DNA from: Brevundimonas sp.
GTDB taxonomy: Bacteria; Pseudomonadota; Alphaproteobacteria; Caulobacterales; Caulobacteraceae
Direction: 5' to 3'
Assembly: GCF_027484365.1 (NCBI RefSeq)
Contig: NZ_JAIXTC010000015.1
Span: forward strand, 62,001 to 126,000
Length of the DNA stretch: 64,000 nt
This document shows positions 49,023-58,690 of the stretch, in pieces. The notes beneath the pieces are model-generated. The model made no database searches and was not told the origin of the DNA. It was given only the letters and a program-made list of their open reading frames with translations. A program made the position numbers and the translations under genes. Position 1 is the stretch's first letter, and every line of letters starts with the position of its first letter.

Positions 49023-49991
49023 GTGACCGTCATCGTCACCGGGGCTGCCGGCTTCGTCGGCATGCATGTCGCTGAACGCCTGCTCCAGCGCGGCGAGACG
49101 GTGATCGGCGTCGACGATTTCAACGCCTACTACGACGTTTCGCTGAAGGAGCTTCGGGCCCGGCGCCTGGCCGGCTGGCCGGAGTTCCGCATGGTCCGGG
49201 CCGATATCGCCGATGCCGAGGCCATGGCGGAACTGGTCCGGTCTTCGGGCGCGACGCGGGTCGTGCACCTCGCCGCCCAGGCCGGGGTTCGCTACTCGAT
49301 CGAGAACCCGTTCGCCTACCAGCGCTCGAACCTTCAGGGCCATCTCTCGATCCTAGAGGCCTGCCGCCACAACGGCGTCGAGCATCTGGTCTATGCGTCC
49401 TCCAGTTCGGTCTACGGCGACCGGCCGCTGGCCGGGCAGGGGTTCCGCGAGGACGATCCGACGGTGTCGCCCGTTTCGCTCTATGCCGCCACCAAACGGT
49501 CCTGCGAACTGATCAGCCAGAGCTACGCTTCGCTCTACGGCTTCCCCCAGTCGGGCCTGCGGTTCTTCACCGTCTATGGGCCGATGGGCCGGCCGGACAT
49601 GGCCTATTTCAGCTTCACCGAGAAGATCATGCGGGGCGACCCCATCGAAGTCTACGGTGAGGGGAAGATGGCGCGCGACTTCACCTTCGTGGACGACATC
49701 GTCGACGGGGTGGTCGGGGTGCTCGACAATCCCCCGGCCCGGGGCGGGCACGAGGTCTACAACATCGGCGACTCCAGCCCGGTCGGCCTGATGGACATGA
49801 TCTCCACGCTCGAGACGGCGCTCGGGCGCGAGGCGGTCAAGATCATGCGGCCGATGCAGGCCGGCGACGTCACGGCCACCTATGCCGACGTGTCCAAGCT
49901 CAACGCCCTGACCGGCTACGCACCCAGGGTCGCCCTGGCCGAGGGCCTTGGCCGGTTCGTGGCCTGGTGGCGGGACTGGCGAGCGGTCTGA
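49023..49991 (+). CDS. NAD-dependent epimerase, probable UDP-glucuronate 4-epimerase
   Basis: Short-chain epimerase of 322 residues acting after Ugd, likely giving UDP-galacturonate. TGAAGFVGMHVAERLL is the NAD-binding motif, SSSSVYG carries the Ser, and YAATKRSCE the catalytic Tyr-x3-Lys. RFFTVYGPMGRPDMAYFSFTEKI is typical of GAE/LspL enzymes. The start is GTG 49023; an upstream frame is a shadow of ugd. The UDP-glucuronate specificity is inferred from the ugd neighbour and that segment. Confidence 0.92.
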   Translation: MTVIVTGAAGFVGMHVAERLLQRGETVIGVDDFNAYYDVSLKELRARRLAGWPEFRMVRADIADAEAMAELVRSSGATRVVHLAAQAGVRYSIENPFAYQRSNLQGHLSILEACRHNGVEHLVYASSSSVYGDRPLAGQGFREDDPTVSPVSLYAATKRSCELISQSYASLYGFPQSGLRFFTVYGPMGRPDMAYFSFTEKIMRGDPIEVYGEGKMARDFTFVDDIVDGVVGVLDNPPARGGHEVYNIGDSSPVGLMDMISTLETALGREAVKIMRPMQAGDVTATYADVSKLNALTGYAPRVALAEGLGRFVAWWRDWRAV

Positions 49992-50115
49992 GTTTGCGGC
50001 GGGGTGGGGGCCGTCAGCTTCCGTAAGCCGCCCCTCGCTATCGCCGTGGTGAAGCGATGCTATATCTGCGCGCCTGACGGTCGGGATTCGACCGCAATGC
50101 TCGTGGGGGGCGCAT

Positions 50116-51306
50116 ATGCCGGATCAAGTCACAGTCACCACCAACCAGGGCTGGTTCAGCCGCATCGGCTCGGCCTTCGCCGGCGTTCTGGTCGGCATCG
50201 TCCTGATCTTCGCCTGCGTCTGGGGGCTGGCCTGGAACGAGGGCAATGCCGTCAAGGTCGCGCGCGGCCTGACCGAGGGCGCTGGCGCCGTAGTCGAGGC
50301 GCCCGCCTCGCCAATCGATCCCGCCAACGACCAGAAACTGGTGCACGTCACCGGCGCAGTCGCGGTGACCGCGCCCCTGGAGGACAATGAGTTCGGTGTC
50401 TCCGCGACGGGCGTGAAACTCTCGCGCACGGCCGAAATGTACCAGTGGCAGGAGGAGTCGAAATCCGAGAGCCGCACCAAGCTGGGCGGCGGCGAGGAGA
50501 CCGTCACCACCTATACCTACACCAAGGTCTGGTCCTCGACCGCGATCGATTCCAGCGGGTTCAATACCCCGGCCGGCCACGAAAACCCGGAGATGCCGAT
50601 CGAGAACGCCGAAATCTATGCGACCGACGCCACCCTGGGCGACTACCGGCTGGAAGAGAACGTCCTCGCCCAGATCGGGGGAGCCCAGCCGCTGAACCTG
50701 GTGGAGCAGACTGACGCCATCGACGCGGCCGCCGGCGAGGCCTCGAGTCACGCCGTGTCGCAAGGCACGATCTTCTTCGGCGAAGACGCCCAGGCCCCGG
50801 TCATCGGCGACACCCGCGTTTCGTATGAAGTCACGCCCGCGTCGGAAATCAGCGTCGTCGCCCGTCAGAACGGCGACAACTTCCTCGACTACCGCGCCCG
50901 CAACGGTTCCGAGTTCCTGCTGGTCGCCGACGGCGACGTGCCGGCAGGCGACATGTTCCAGGACGCCCAGGACGCCAACAACATGATCGCCTGGATCATC
51001 CGCGTCGTCGGCATGGTCCTGCTGATGGTCGGCTTCGGTCTGATCCTGGCGCCGTTCGGGGTGCTGGCCGATGTTCTGCCTCTGGCCGGGACGATCGTCC
51101 GGATGGGCACGGGTCTGATCGGCTTCGTCCTGGGCCTGATCGTCGGGACGGTGACCATCGCCCTGGCCTGGCTGGCCTTCCGCCCGATCACCACGATCAT
51201 CATCCTGGCCATCGGCGGGGCCATCGCCTTCGCCGTCTACCGCTTCGGCCGCGGGCGTTCGAAGAAGAAACTGGCCGAGGAAGCCGCCGCCGCCCCTGCG
51301 GCCTGA
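50116..51306 (+). CDS. TMEM43 family membrane protein
   Basis: A 396-residue homologue of the eukaryotic inner-nuclear-membrane protein TMEM43/LUMA. One N-terminal helix (SAFAGVLVGIVLIFACVWGLAWNEG) is followed by a large beta-rich domain with VHVTGAVAVTAPLEDNEFGVSATGVKLSRTAEMYQWQEE and YTKVWSSTAIDSSGFNTPAGHENP. Three or four helices follow at the C-terminus, ending in a basic tail. This topology and the RTAEMYQW motif are family hallmarks. GGGGGGC precedes the ATG. Bacterial function is unknown. It lies alone between polysaccharide genes and a dehydratase. Confidence 0.9.
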   Translation: MPDQVTVTTNQGWFSRIGSAFAGVLVGIVLIFACVWGLAWNEGNAVKVARGLTEGAGAVVEAPASPIDPANDQKLVHVTGAVAVTAPLEDNEFGVSATGVKLSRTAEMYQWQEESKSESRTKLGGGEETVTTYTYTKVWSSTAIDSSGFNTPAGHENPEMPIENAEIYATDATLGDYRLEENVLAQIGGAQPLNLVEQTDAIDAAAGEASSHAVSQGTIFFGEDAQAPVIGDTRVSYEVTPASEISVVARQNGDNFLDYRARNGSEFLLVADGDVPAGDMFQDAQDANNMIAWIIRVVGMVLLMVGFGLILAPFGVLADVLPLAGTIVRMGTGLIGFVLGLIVGTVTIALAWLAFRPITTIIILAIGGAIAFAVYRFGRGRSKKKLAEEAAAAPAA

Positions 51307-51356
51307 GGTTTCCGCCTCCTGACCTTTCGTCAGGGGCATGCTATGCGGGGAGGGCC

Positions 51357-52868
51357 ATGTCCTCCCCGTCCATTCTCCGCCTCCACCCTGACGACGATGT
51401 CGCCGTCGCCGTCCGCGCCCTGACCACCGGGGAAGACCTGGGGGAGGGGCTCATCGTCGGCGCCGACGTTCCCGCCGGTCACAAGATCGCGCTGAAGCCC
51501 GTCCCCGTCGACGGACAGGTCCGCAAATATGGCCAGGTGATCGGCGCGGCGACCGCCGCCATCGCGCCCGGCGACTGGGTCCACGTCCACAACCTCGGCA
51601 TCGGCGATATCTCGGCCCGCGCTGACACCGGTGTCGTCGCGGGCGTGTCCGCGACGTCCGCAGAGCCCCGCACCTTCGACGGCTACCTCCGCGCCGACGG
51701 CCGGGTGGGGACGCGCAACTATCTGGCGGTGGTCACCTCGGTGAACTGCTCGGCCATGGTCGCCCGCCGCATCGCCCGCGAAGTCGAGACCCGGCTCGGG
51801 GACAGTCATCCGCATATCGACGGCGTCGTCGCCATCACCCACGGCTCGGGTTGCGGCATGGCGTCGGAAGGCGAGGCGATGGACATGCTGCGGCGGACCC
51901 TGTCGGGCTATGCGCGTCACCCCAATGTCGCCGGCGTCCTGATGCTGGGTCTCGGCTGCGAGACCAACCAGATTTCCAGCCTGATGGAGGCGGAGGGTCT
52001 GACCGGCTCCGCCGACCTCGGCGTCATGGCGATTCAGGACGAGGGCGGCGCTGCCTCCACGATCCAGCGCGGCGTCGACCGCCTCATGGAGATGGTCGAC
52101 CGTGCCGGCGCCCTCGAGCGCACGCCCCAGCCGGTGTCGAAACTGGTTGTCGGCCTGCAATGCGGCGGCTCCGACGGTTATTCCGGCATGACCGCCAACC
52201 CGGCGCTCGGCCGGGCCGTCGACCTGATCGTCGGCCAGGGCGGGACGGCGATCCTGTCGGAGACGCCCGAGATCTACGGCGCCGAACACCTGCTGACCGG
52301 CCGCGCCTCGCCCGAGGTCGCCGCCAAACTCATGGACCGCATCGCCTGGTGGGAGCGCCACGTCGAGACCACCGGCGGCTCGCTCGACAACAATCCCTCG
52401 GCCGGCAACAAGGCCGGCGGACTGACGACCATCCTTGAAAAGTCGCTCGGTGCCGTGGCCAAGGCCGGTTCCGCGCCGCTGTCGGCCGTCTATGAATATG
52501 CCGACCCGGTCACCGCCCACGGCCTCGTCTTCATGGACACCCCCGGCTACGATCCCGTGTCGGCCACCGGGCAGATCGCAGGCGGGGCCACCCTGATCTG
52601 TTTCACCACGGGGCGGGGCTCGGTCTTCGGGGCCAAGCCGGCTCCCAGTCTGAAGCTGGCGACCAACTCGGCGCTCGCCCGCCGCATGCCCGACGACATC
52701 GACATCGACTGCGGCCGGGTGCTCGACGAGGGGATGTCTCTGGACGCCCTCGGCGCCGAGATCTTCGAGACCATCCTCGCCACCGCCTCCGGCAAGGTCA
52801 CGGCCTCGGAAGCGCTGGGCTTCGGCGAGGACGAGATCCAGCCCTGGCGCCTCGGCGCGACGATGTAG
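51357..52868 (+). CDS. uxaA: UxaA-type sugar-acid dehydratase (altronate dehydratase family)
   Basis: Iron-dependent hydrolyase probably converting D-altronate to 2-keto-3-deoxygluconate in galacturonate breakdown. 503 residues. The N-terminal SAF domain has RLHPDDDVAVAVRAL and WVHVHNLGIGD. The main domain has GYLRADGRVGTRNYLAVVTSVNCSA, THGSGCGM, LGLGCETNQ and LQCGGSDGYSGMTANPALG. The specificity is inferred, since UxaA-like enzymes also act on other hexonates. No uxaB/uxaC is near. Shine-Dalgarno GGGGAGGG. Its stop lies 3 bp from the convergent cytochrome gene. Confidence 0.85.
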   Translation: MSSPSILRLHPDDDVAVAVRALTTGEDLGEGLIVGADVPAGHKIALKPVPVDGQVRKYGQVIGAATAAIAPGDWVHVHNLGIGDISARADTGVVAGVSATSAEPRTFDGYLRADGRVGTRNYLAVVTSVNCSAMVARRIAREVETRLGDSHPHIDGVVAITHGSGCGMASEGEAMDMLRRTLSGYARHPNVAGVLMLGLGCETNQISSLMEAEGLTGSADLGVMAIQDEGGAASTIQRGVDRLMEMVDRAGALERTPQPVSKLVVGLQCGGSDGYSGMTANPALGRAVDLIVGQGGTAILSETPEIYGAEHLLTGRASPEVAAKLMDRIAWWERHVETTGGSLDNNPSAGNKAGGLTTILEKSLGAVAKAGSAPLSAVYEYADPVTAHGLVFMDTPGYDPVSATGQIAGGATLICFTTGRGSVFGAKPAPSLKLATNSALARRMPDDIDIDCGRVLDEGMSLDALGAEIFETILATASGKVTASEALGFGEDEIQPWRLGATM

Positions 52869-52871
52869 GCG

Positions 52872-53303
52872 TCAGTCAGCCTCGGTCTTCAAATAGGCGA
52901 TGATGTCGGCGCGACGCTGTCCGTCCTTGATGCCGGGGAAGGTCATCTTGGTGCCGACGATATGCTCCCGCGGCTTCTCGAGGAAGTCATACAGGCGCTG
53001 CTCGTCCCAGCTCCCGCCCGCTGCCGCCATGGCGGTGCTGTAGCGATAGTCCGCCACCGTGCCGACCGGCCGTCCGACGATCGCGTGCAGGCTCGGCCCG
53101 ACCCGGTTCACCCCGGCCTCGACCGCGTGACAGCTGCGGCACTGGCCGAAGCCGATGCGGCCGGCCTCGACATCGCCGGTCAGCTCGGTGATGTCGGCGA
53201 CCTGGACAGTCGGCGTCTCGGCCTTGTCCGGCCTCGGAGGCTCGCCGGAACAGGCCGCCAGCAGGCTCGCTCCAAGCAGAATCAGGACTTTCGGCGTCGT
53301 CAT
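52872..53303 (-). CDS. Class I c-type cytochrome, lipoprotein
   Basis: 143 residues: signal with lipobox LLAACSG, then one haem domain with CRSCHAVE and the axial methionine in GTKMTFPGIKD. It resembles cytochrome c2/c550 (for example NRVGPSLHAIVGRPVG and YLKTEAD at the end). Probably membrane-tethered and moves electrons in the periplasm. Divergent from the phosphatase gene at 53432; the 128-bp gap has no clear operator. Confidence 0.92.
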   Translation of the reverse strand: MTTPKVLILLGASLLAACSGEPPRPDKAETPTVQVADITELTGDVEAGRIGFGQCRSCHAVEAGVNRVGPSLHAIVGRPVGTVADYRYSTAMAAAGGSWDEQRLYDFLEKPREHIVGTKMTFPGIKDGQRRADIIAYLKTEAD

Positions 53304-53431
53304 GGAGGTCCCCGGTTTTCGCAGCGGACCTATGCTGCGGTCGACAGCCCTGTCAACGCGACGCGACGCCCGTCTTGGAGACGTAACGAAGCGGGTCTAA
53401 GCGGGGCGACCGCAACTGATCCGGTGTCCCG

Positions 53432-55108
53432 ATGTCCCGACTGTCCGCCCGCCTGCTGCTGACCCTGGCGACCTGCCTCATCGCCCCGGCGGCGATCGCC
53501 CAGACCCCGTCACCTGCGGCTCCCGGACCGGCACCCGAGCGCCCGTCGCTGGTGGTGACCATCGTCGTCGATCAGTTCAGTTCGAACCTGTTCAACCAGT
53601 ATCGCGACCGGTTCACCGGCGGCCTGCACACCCTGGCGTCCCAGGGCCTGGTCTACGCCAACGGCTTCCAGCAGCATGCGATGACCGAGACCTGCCCCGG
53701 TCACGCCACCGTCCTGACCGGCGTGAATCCCTCCAGTGCCGGTATCCCGGCCAATGACTGGATCGACCGCGCGACGGGACAGGAGGTCTATTGCCTCGCG
53801 GCGCCGGAGAACACGCTGGCCCACGGCCGCAACACCGACAACGGCCCGGTCGGCCCCGGCAACCTGCGCGCCACCACGCTCGGCGACTGGCTCAAGGCGC
53901 GCGAGCCCGGCACCCGCATCTTCACCGTCTCGGGCAAGGACCGCGGCGCCATCAACCTGGCCGGCCATCACGGCGACGGCGTCTTCTGGATGACCGACGG
54001 CTTCGGCTTCACCACCTGGGTCGAGCCGGGCCAGACGGCCGAGGCGCGGCTGGCGCCCGTCGCCGCCCTGAACGCCCGCATCAATGCGCGGCTCGCCGCC
54101 TCTCCGCCGACCTGGACCTATACCCGCCCCGAGTGCCGCGCGCTGGAAGGCGACTGGACCATCGGAACCCAGACCTTCCACGCCACCCTGCCGCCGGCAC
54201 GCGGGTTCAAGCTCGATACCTCGCCCGTGCTGGACGAACTGACGCTGGAAGCCGCGATCGATCTGCTGGACACCCAGTCACTGGGACGTCGCGGCGTGAC
54301 CGACGTCCTGGGCGTCAGCCTGTCGGGCACCGACCGCATCGGCCACGCCTTCGGCACCCAGGGACCGGAGATGTGCGAACAGATGTACCGTCTCGACGTC
54401 GCCCTCGGCGTCTTCCTCGATCGCCTGTCCCAGGTTCCTGGCGGCGTGGTGGTCGTCCTGACCGCCGACCACGGCGGATCCGACTTCCCCGAACGCATGC
54501 AGGAACGCGGCTATGAGGACGCCGTGCGCGGCGACCCCGCCCTGCTGGGCCGGATCAATACGGCGCTGCAGGCGCGTTTCGACCTCACTACGCCCCCGTT
54601 GTCCTATGGGGGCTCCGGCCTGATGGTCGTGGGCGAGGGCAATATCGAACTGGCCGATCCGCGCCGCGACGAGATCGCCGCCGCCGCTGTCGAATTGCTG
54701 CGCGGCGAAGCCAACATCGCCGGCGCCTGGACCATCGAGGAGGTCCTCGCCTCGCCTCTGCCGCGCCCGGGGCAGAGCCCCCAGGAACTGACCCTGATGG
54801 AACGTCACCGCCTGAGCGCCGTCGCGGGGCGTTCGCCGGACATCGTCGTCTCCCAGTGGCCCAACACGACCACCGTGCCCGGCAGCGCCACCGGCACCCT
54901 GTCCACCCACGGCACGGCCTGGGACTACGACCGCGGCGTGCCGATCGTCTTCTGGTCGCCCGGAATGCAGGGCCAGGAACGGTTCTTCCCCATCCGCACC
55001 ATCGACATCGCCCCGACCCTGGCGGCCATCGTCGGCGTCGACACGCCCGCCACGGTCGAGGGGCGTTGCATGGATCTGGGCCTCGGCGGCGCCTGCCCGG
55101 CGAAGTAA
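53432..55108 (+). CDS. Alkaline phosphatase family protein (PafA-like, secreted)
   Basis: Phosphate-monoester or -diester hydrolase of the alkaline-phosphatase superfamily, 558 residues, with signal peptide ending AAIAQ. Metal and nucleophile motifs: TIVVDQFSSN, METCPGHATV-type TETCPGHATVLTG (Thr nucleophile as in PafA), GIPANDWIDRATGQEVYC, TADHGGSDFPER, and the closing THGTAWDYDRGVPIVFWSPG with histidine and aspartate ligands. Periplasmic or exported. No Pho box could be seen upstream. Could alternatively act on sulfate or lipid substrates. Confidence 0.88.
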   Translation: MSRLSARLLLTLATCLIAPAAIAQTPSPAAPGPAPERPSLVVTIVVDQFSSNLFNQYRDRFTGGLHTLASQGLVYANGFQQHAMTETCPGHATVLTGVNPSSAGIPANDWIDRATGQEVYCLAAPENTLAHGRNTDNGPVGPGNLRATTLGDWLKAREPGTRIFTVSGKDRGAINLAGHHGDGVFWMTDGFGFTTWVEPGQTAEARLAPVAALNARINARLAASPPTWTYTRPECRALEGDWTIGTQTFHATLPPARGFKLDTSPVLDELTLEAAIDLLDTQSLGRRGVTDVLGVSLSGTDRIGHAFGTQGPEMCEQMYRLDVALGVFLDRLSQVPGGVVVVLTADHGGSDFPERMQERGYEDAVRGDPALLGRINTALQARFDLTTPPLSYGGSGLMVVGEGNIELADPRRDEIAAAAVELLRGEANIAGAWTIEEVLASPLPRPGQSPQELTLMERHRLSAVAGRSPDIVVSQWPNTTTVPGSATGTLSTHGTAWDYDRGVPIVFWSPGMQGQERFFPIRTIDIAPTLAAIVGVDTPATVEGRCMDLGLGGACPAK

Positions 55109-55210
55109 CAGAGACTCACTTCTGGTTTCCCGGAACGGCGCCGTCCTTCCCCCGGGCGCGTTTCGTGGCACAACAGCGTCAGGGAAACGCGACCGGCCAA
55201 CGGGACCACT

Positions 55211-56647
55211 ATGAACAGAGCACGCCGCGCGCGCATCGTCGCGACGCTGGGACCCGCCAGCAGGGCGCCCGGCATGGTCAAGGCCCTGGCCCAGGCCGGG
55301 GTCGATGTCTTCCGTCTAAACTTCAGCCACGGCTCTCATGAGGACCATGCCGCCAACCTCAAGGCCGTGCGCGGGGCCGAACTGGCGCTGAAGCGTCCGC
55401 TGGGCGTTCTCGCCGACCTGCAGGGACCCAAGCTCCGCCTCGGCCGGTTCGCCGATGTCGAGATCGCCGTGAAGCCGGGTCACAAGATGCGGTTCGATCT
55501 GGACCCCACCCCCGGCGACGCGACTCGGGTCCAGATGCCGCATCCCGAAATCTTCAAGGCCCTGCGCGAGGGGATGCTGCTGCTGCTCGACGACGGCCGG
55601 GTCCGGCTGCGCGTGGGCAAGCGCACCGACGAATGGTGCGACGTGACGGTCGAGAGCGGCTCGAAGCTGTCGGACCGCAAGGGCGTCGCCGTGCCTGAGG
55701 CCATCATCCCGGTCTCGGCCCTGACCCCCAAGGACCGCGAGGACCTCGCCTTCGCCCTGCGTATCGGCGTCGACTGGGTCGCCCTGTCCTTCGTTCAGAA
55801 GGCCGAGGACATGGCCGAGCTGAAGTCGATCGTGAAGGGCCGGGCCGCCTGTCTGGCCAAGATCGAGAAGCCCCAGGCGCTCGACGCCCTCGACAGTATT
55901 CTCGACTACTGCGACGGCGTCATGGTCGCGCGCGGCGACCTCGGCGTGGAAATGCCGGCGGAGGAGGTCCCGGTCGCCCAGAAGCGGATCATCCGCGCCG
56001 CCCGCCAGCGCGGCGTTCCGGTCATCGTCGCCACCCAGATGCTGGAATCCATGACCTCGTCGCCTGCCCCGACCCGGGCCGAGGCGTCCGACGTCGCCAA
56101 TGCGGTCTATGAGGGCGCCGACGCCCTGATGCTGTCGGCCGAGACGGCGTCCGGCGACTATCCGCTGGAATCGGTGGGCATCATGAACCGGATCATGGAG
56201 CGGGTCGAAGCCGATCCCCTGTGGCCCAGCCTGATGGACGCCGAACACGCCGGGATGGACGATTTCGACGCCGACGCCCTCGTCGCCGCCGCCCGCAAGG
56301 CCGGCGAGGCCCAGTCCACCGCCTGTATCGTCGTCTTCACCACCCTGGGCGGCACTGCGCGTCGCATGTCGCGCGAACGCCCGCTCCAGCCCGTCCTCGC
56401 GTTGACCCCCAAGCCCGAGACCGCCCGTCGCCTCGCCCTCGTCTGGGGCCTGGAATCCCGCCTCGGCAAGGAGCCGACGAGCCTGGAAGACGTCACCGAC
56501 GACGCCGTCAATTCCGCCATGGAGTTCGGCCTCGCCGAGCCCGGCCAGCGCATCCTGATCCTCGCCGGCACGCCCTTCGGCGCCCCGGGGGCTGCGAATC
56601 TCCTGCGACTGGCGCATGCTCCGGCCAAGGGGAAGGCGCGCAAGTAG
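55211..56647 (+). CDS. pyk: Pyruvate kinase
   Basis: Last glycolytic step, phosphoenolpyruvate plus ADP to pyruvate plus ATP; 478 residues. RIVATLGPASRAPG and NFSHGSHEDH at the N-terminus; the Mg/K site KIEKPQALDALDSILDYCDGVMVARGDLGVEMP; the helix VATQMLESMTSSPAPTRAEASDVANAVYEGADALMLS. The C-terminal effector domain ends with GAPGAANLLRLA. The ATG has only a weak ribosome site (GGGACC). It precedes a DNA methylase by 22 bp; the two may share a transcript. Confidence 0.97.
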   Translation: MNRARRARIVATLGPASRAPGMVKALAQAGVDVFRLNFSHGSHEDHAANLKAVRGAELALKRPLGVLADLQGPKLRLGRFADVEIAVKPGHKMRFDLDPTPGDATRVQMPHPEIFKALREGMLLLLDDGRVRLRVGKRTDEWCDVTVESGSKLSDRKGVAVPEAIIPVSALTPKDREDLAFALRIGVDWVALSFVQKAEDMAELKSIVKGRAACLAKIEKPQALDALDSILDYCDGVMVARGDLGVEMPAEEVPVAQKRIIRAARQRGVPVIVATQMLESMTSSPAPTRAEASDVANAVYEGADALMLSAETASGDYPLESVGIMNRIMERVEADPLWPSLMDAEHAGMDDFDADALVAAARKAGEAQSTACIVVFTTLGGTARRMSRERPLQPVLALTPKPETARRLALVWGLESRLGKEPTSLEDVTDDAVNSAMEFGLAEPGQRILILAGTPFGAPGAANLLRLAHAPAKGKARK

Positions 56648-56669
56648 CGTCGGTCCCGCCGGGACCCTC

Positions 56670-57704
56670 ATGATCAAATACCTCGGCTCCAAGCGGGCCC
56701 TGCTGGATCCGATCGTCGCCGCCGTCCGCGCCTTGCTGCCGGAAGGCGGCCATGTCTGTGATCTGTTTTCCGGCACCGCCCGCGTCGGCCATGCGCTGAA
56801 GGGGGAGGGGTTCCGGGTCTGGTCGAACGACCACAACGCCTATGCCCACGCCCTCGCCACCGCCTATGTCCAGGCCGACCGCGGCGTCTGGCATGACCGC
56901 GCCGCCGCCGTCCTCGCCGACCTCGCCGCCACCCCGCCGTCGCCCGGCTGGTTCACCCGTGCCTTCTGCGAGGACGCCCGCTATTTCACGCCGGAGAACG
57001 GCGCCCGCATCGACGCCATGCGCGACCGGATTGAGGCCATGGGGCTGGATCCCGAGCTCAAGGCCATCGCCCTGGTCTCCCTGATGGAGGCCGCCGACCG
57101 GGTCGATTCCACGGCCGGCCTGCAGATGGCCTATATGAAGTCCTGGGCCGCGCGGGCTTTGAAACCTCTCGAACTGCGAATGCCTGCGCTCCAGCCCGCC
57201 GTCGCCGCCGGTCCCTGCCACGCCACCCGGGCCGATGCGCTGGAGACGGCCGCCGCCTTCGACGGCGACCTCGTCTATCTCGACCCGCCCTACAACCAGC
57301 ATTCCTACCTGGGAAATTACCATGTCTGGGAAAGCCTGATCCTGTGGGACCGGCCCGAGACCTACGGGATCGCCAACAAGCGGATCGATGTGAAGACGCG
57401 CAAGAGCGCCTTCAACTCCCGCCCCGGCATCGGCCCCGCGCTCCAGGCGGTGATCGAGGCGATCCGCGCACCCAACCTGATCGTGTCCTTCAACGACGAG
57501 GGCTATCTGAGCCGCGATCAGCTGGTCGAGATGCTGTCGGCCCGCGGCCATGTGCAGGTCGTGGAGATCCCTCGCCCCCGCTACGTCGGCGCCCGGATCG
57601 GCATCCATAATCCCAGGGGCGAGAAGGTCGGGGCGGTGGGGCGGCTGCGCAACGTCGAATACCTTTTCGTCGTCACCGAACGGCCCGTCGCGCTCGCCGC
57701 TTGA
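56670..57704 (+). CDS. D12-class DNA adenine N6-methyltransferase, orphan
   Basis: Methylates adenine in DNA. 344 residues. The SAM-binding motif CDLFSGTARVGHALKGEGF is near residue 30, and the catalytic motif DPPYNQHSYLGNY starts near residue 206, both in the Dam/M.EcoRV order. MIKYLGSKRALLDPI is the classic D12 N-terminus. No endonuclease is adjacent, so it is an orphan. It is not CcrM, which has a different motif order and C-terminal domain. The frame is open into pyk, but ATG 56670 gives the family start. Target site unknown. Confidence 0.9.
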   Translation: MIKYLGSKRALLDPIVAAVRALLPEGGHVCDLFSGTARVGHALKGEGFRVWSNDHNAYAHALATAYVQADRGVWHDRAAAVLADLAATPPSPGWFTRAFCEDARYFTPENGARIDAMRDRIEAMGLDPELKAIALVSLMEAADRVDSTAGLQMAYMKSWAARALKPLELRMPALQPAVAAGPCHATRADALETAAAFDGDLVYLDPPYNQHSYLGNYHVWESLILWDRPETYGIANKRIDVKTRKSAFNSRPGIGPALQAVIEAIRAPNLIVSFNDEGYLSRDQLVEMLSARGHVQVVEIPRPRYVGARIGIHNPRGEKVGAVGRLRNVEYLFVVTERPVALAA

Positions 57705-57746
57705 CCCTTCGTGGAACGAGGGTCTCACTGCGGTCGTTAAGGCGGC

Positions 57747-58034
57747 ATGGAAGAGATGATCGTGACCCAGGGGCCAGGCTACCGCACGCGTCCGGGCGCC
57801 GTTCTCGACGCCGTGACCGCCTGGCAGACTGCGGCCTGGCGTGCGCCCGCCGCCACCCGGTTCGACAGCCGTCCGGCCAATGACTTCCTGTCCCGCGCTG
57901 ACGCCATCGCTCCTGTGACCTTCGAGGTTCAGCCGGCCGAACGGGAAGACCTCCCGCGCTGGATCGTCGTCGCCATCGGCTGCGTCGTCGCGGCCCTGCT
58001 CGGCGCCCTGCTCGGCGGGATGATGTCCGTCTAG
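57747..58034 (+). CDS. Small hypothetical protein with a C-terminal membrane helix
   Basis: 95 residues I do not recognise. A soluble N-terminal part (residues 1-68, Arg/Ala/Thr rich) is followed by one hydrophobic helix, [20 protein letters not shown], at the extreme C-terminus, so it is probably a tail-anchored inner-membrane protein. AGGCGG is a modest ribosome site. It converges with rnhB: both stops lie in one CTAG at 58031-58034. Coding bias matches the neighbours, so it is probably real. Confidence 0.65.
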   Translation: MEEMIVTQGPGYRTRPGAVLDAVTAWQTAAWRAPAATRFDSRPANDFLSRADAIAPVTFEVQPAEREDLPRWIVVAIGCVVAALLGALLGGMMSV

Positions 58035-58690
58035 GTGCCCAGCAGGGCCCGGATCGGCGCCCAGCTGCGCCGGTGAATGGCGCAGGGTCCCATCGCCTTC
58101 AGCGCCGCCTGGTGGATCGGCGCGTTGTACCCCTTGTGCGAGGCGAAGCCGTAACCGGGGTATTCGGCGTCCATCTCGATCATGATCTGGTCCCGCGCCG
58201 TCTTGGCCAGGATGGAGGCCGCCGCGATCGAGAGCGACAGCCCGTCGCCGCCGACCGCCGTCTCCACCTCGCAGGGCAGTTTGAACCGGTAGTTTCCATC
58301 CACCAGGGCCGCTTTCGGCGGCACACTCATCGCCTCGATGGCCCGGCGCATAGCCAGGCCGGTGGCCTGCAGGATGTTCAGGTCCTCGATCTCCTCCGGT
58401 GAGGCCAACCCCACGCCCCAGGCGATGGCCCGCGCCTTGATCTCGACCGCGAGCCCGTCGCGTCGTGCCGCCGTCAGGGCCTTGGAGTCGTCGATGCCTT
58501 CGGGAATGTCGTCCGCGCTCAGGATCACCGCGCCCGCCGAGACCGGCCCGGCCCACGGCCCGCGCCCGGCCTCGTCCACGCCGCAGACCAGTCCGACGAC
58601 ACGCCGGGCCAGGTCGGTCTCCAGCATCAGCGTCGGAACCGTCCTGGCCGCCCTCGGAACCACCTTCTTCGCCGTCCTTGTTGCGGTCAT
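58031..58690 (-). CDS. rnhB: Ribonuclease HII
   Basis: Removes ribonucleotides from DNA-RNA hybrids; 219 residues, cytoplasmic. [21 protein letters not shown] carries the DEG catalytic motif; DDSKAL and [11 protein letters not shown] follow, as does [14 protein letters not shown] basic 30-residue N-terminal extension ([17 protein letters not shown]) precedes the core. ATGA overlap with the stop of the glycosylase gene upstream indicates coupling in a DNA-repair pair. Confidence 0.96.
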   Translation of the reverse strand: MTATRTAKKVVPRAARTVPTLMLETDLARRVVGLVCGVDEAGRGPWAGPVSAGAVILSADDIPEGIDDSKALTAARRDGLAVEIKARAIAWGVGLASPEEIEDLNILQATGLAMRRAIEAMSVPPKAALVDGNYRFKLPCEVETAVGGDGLSLSIAAASILAKTARDQIMIEMDAEYPGYGFASHKGYNAPIHQAALKAMGPCAIHRRSWAPIRALLGT

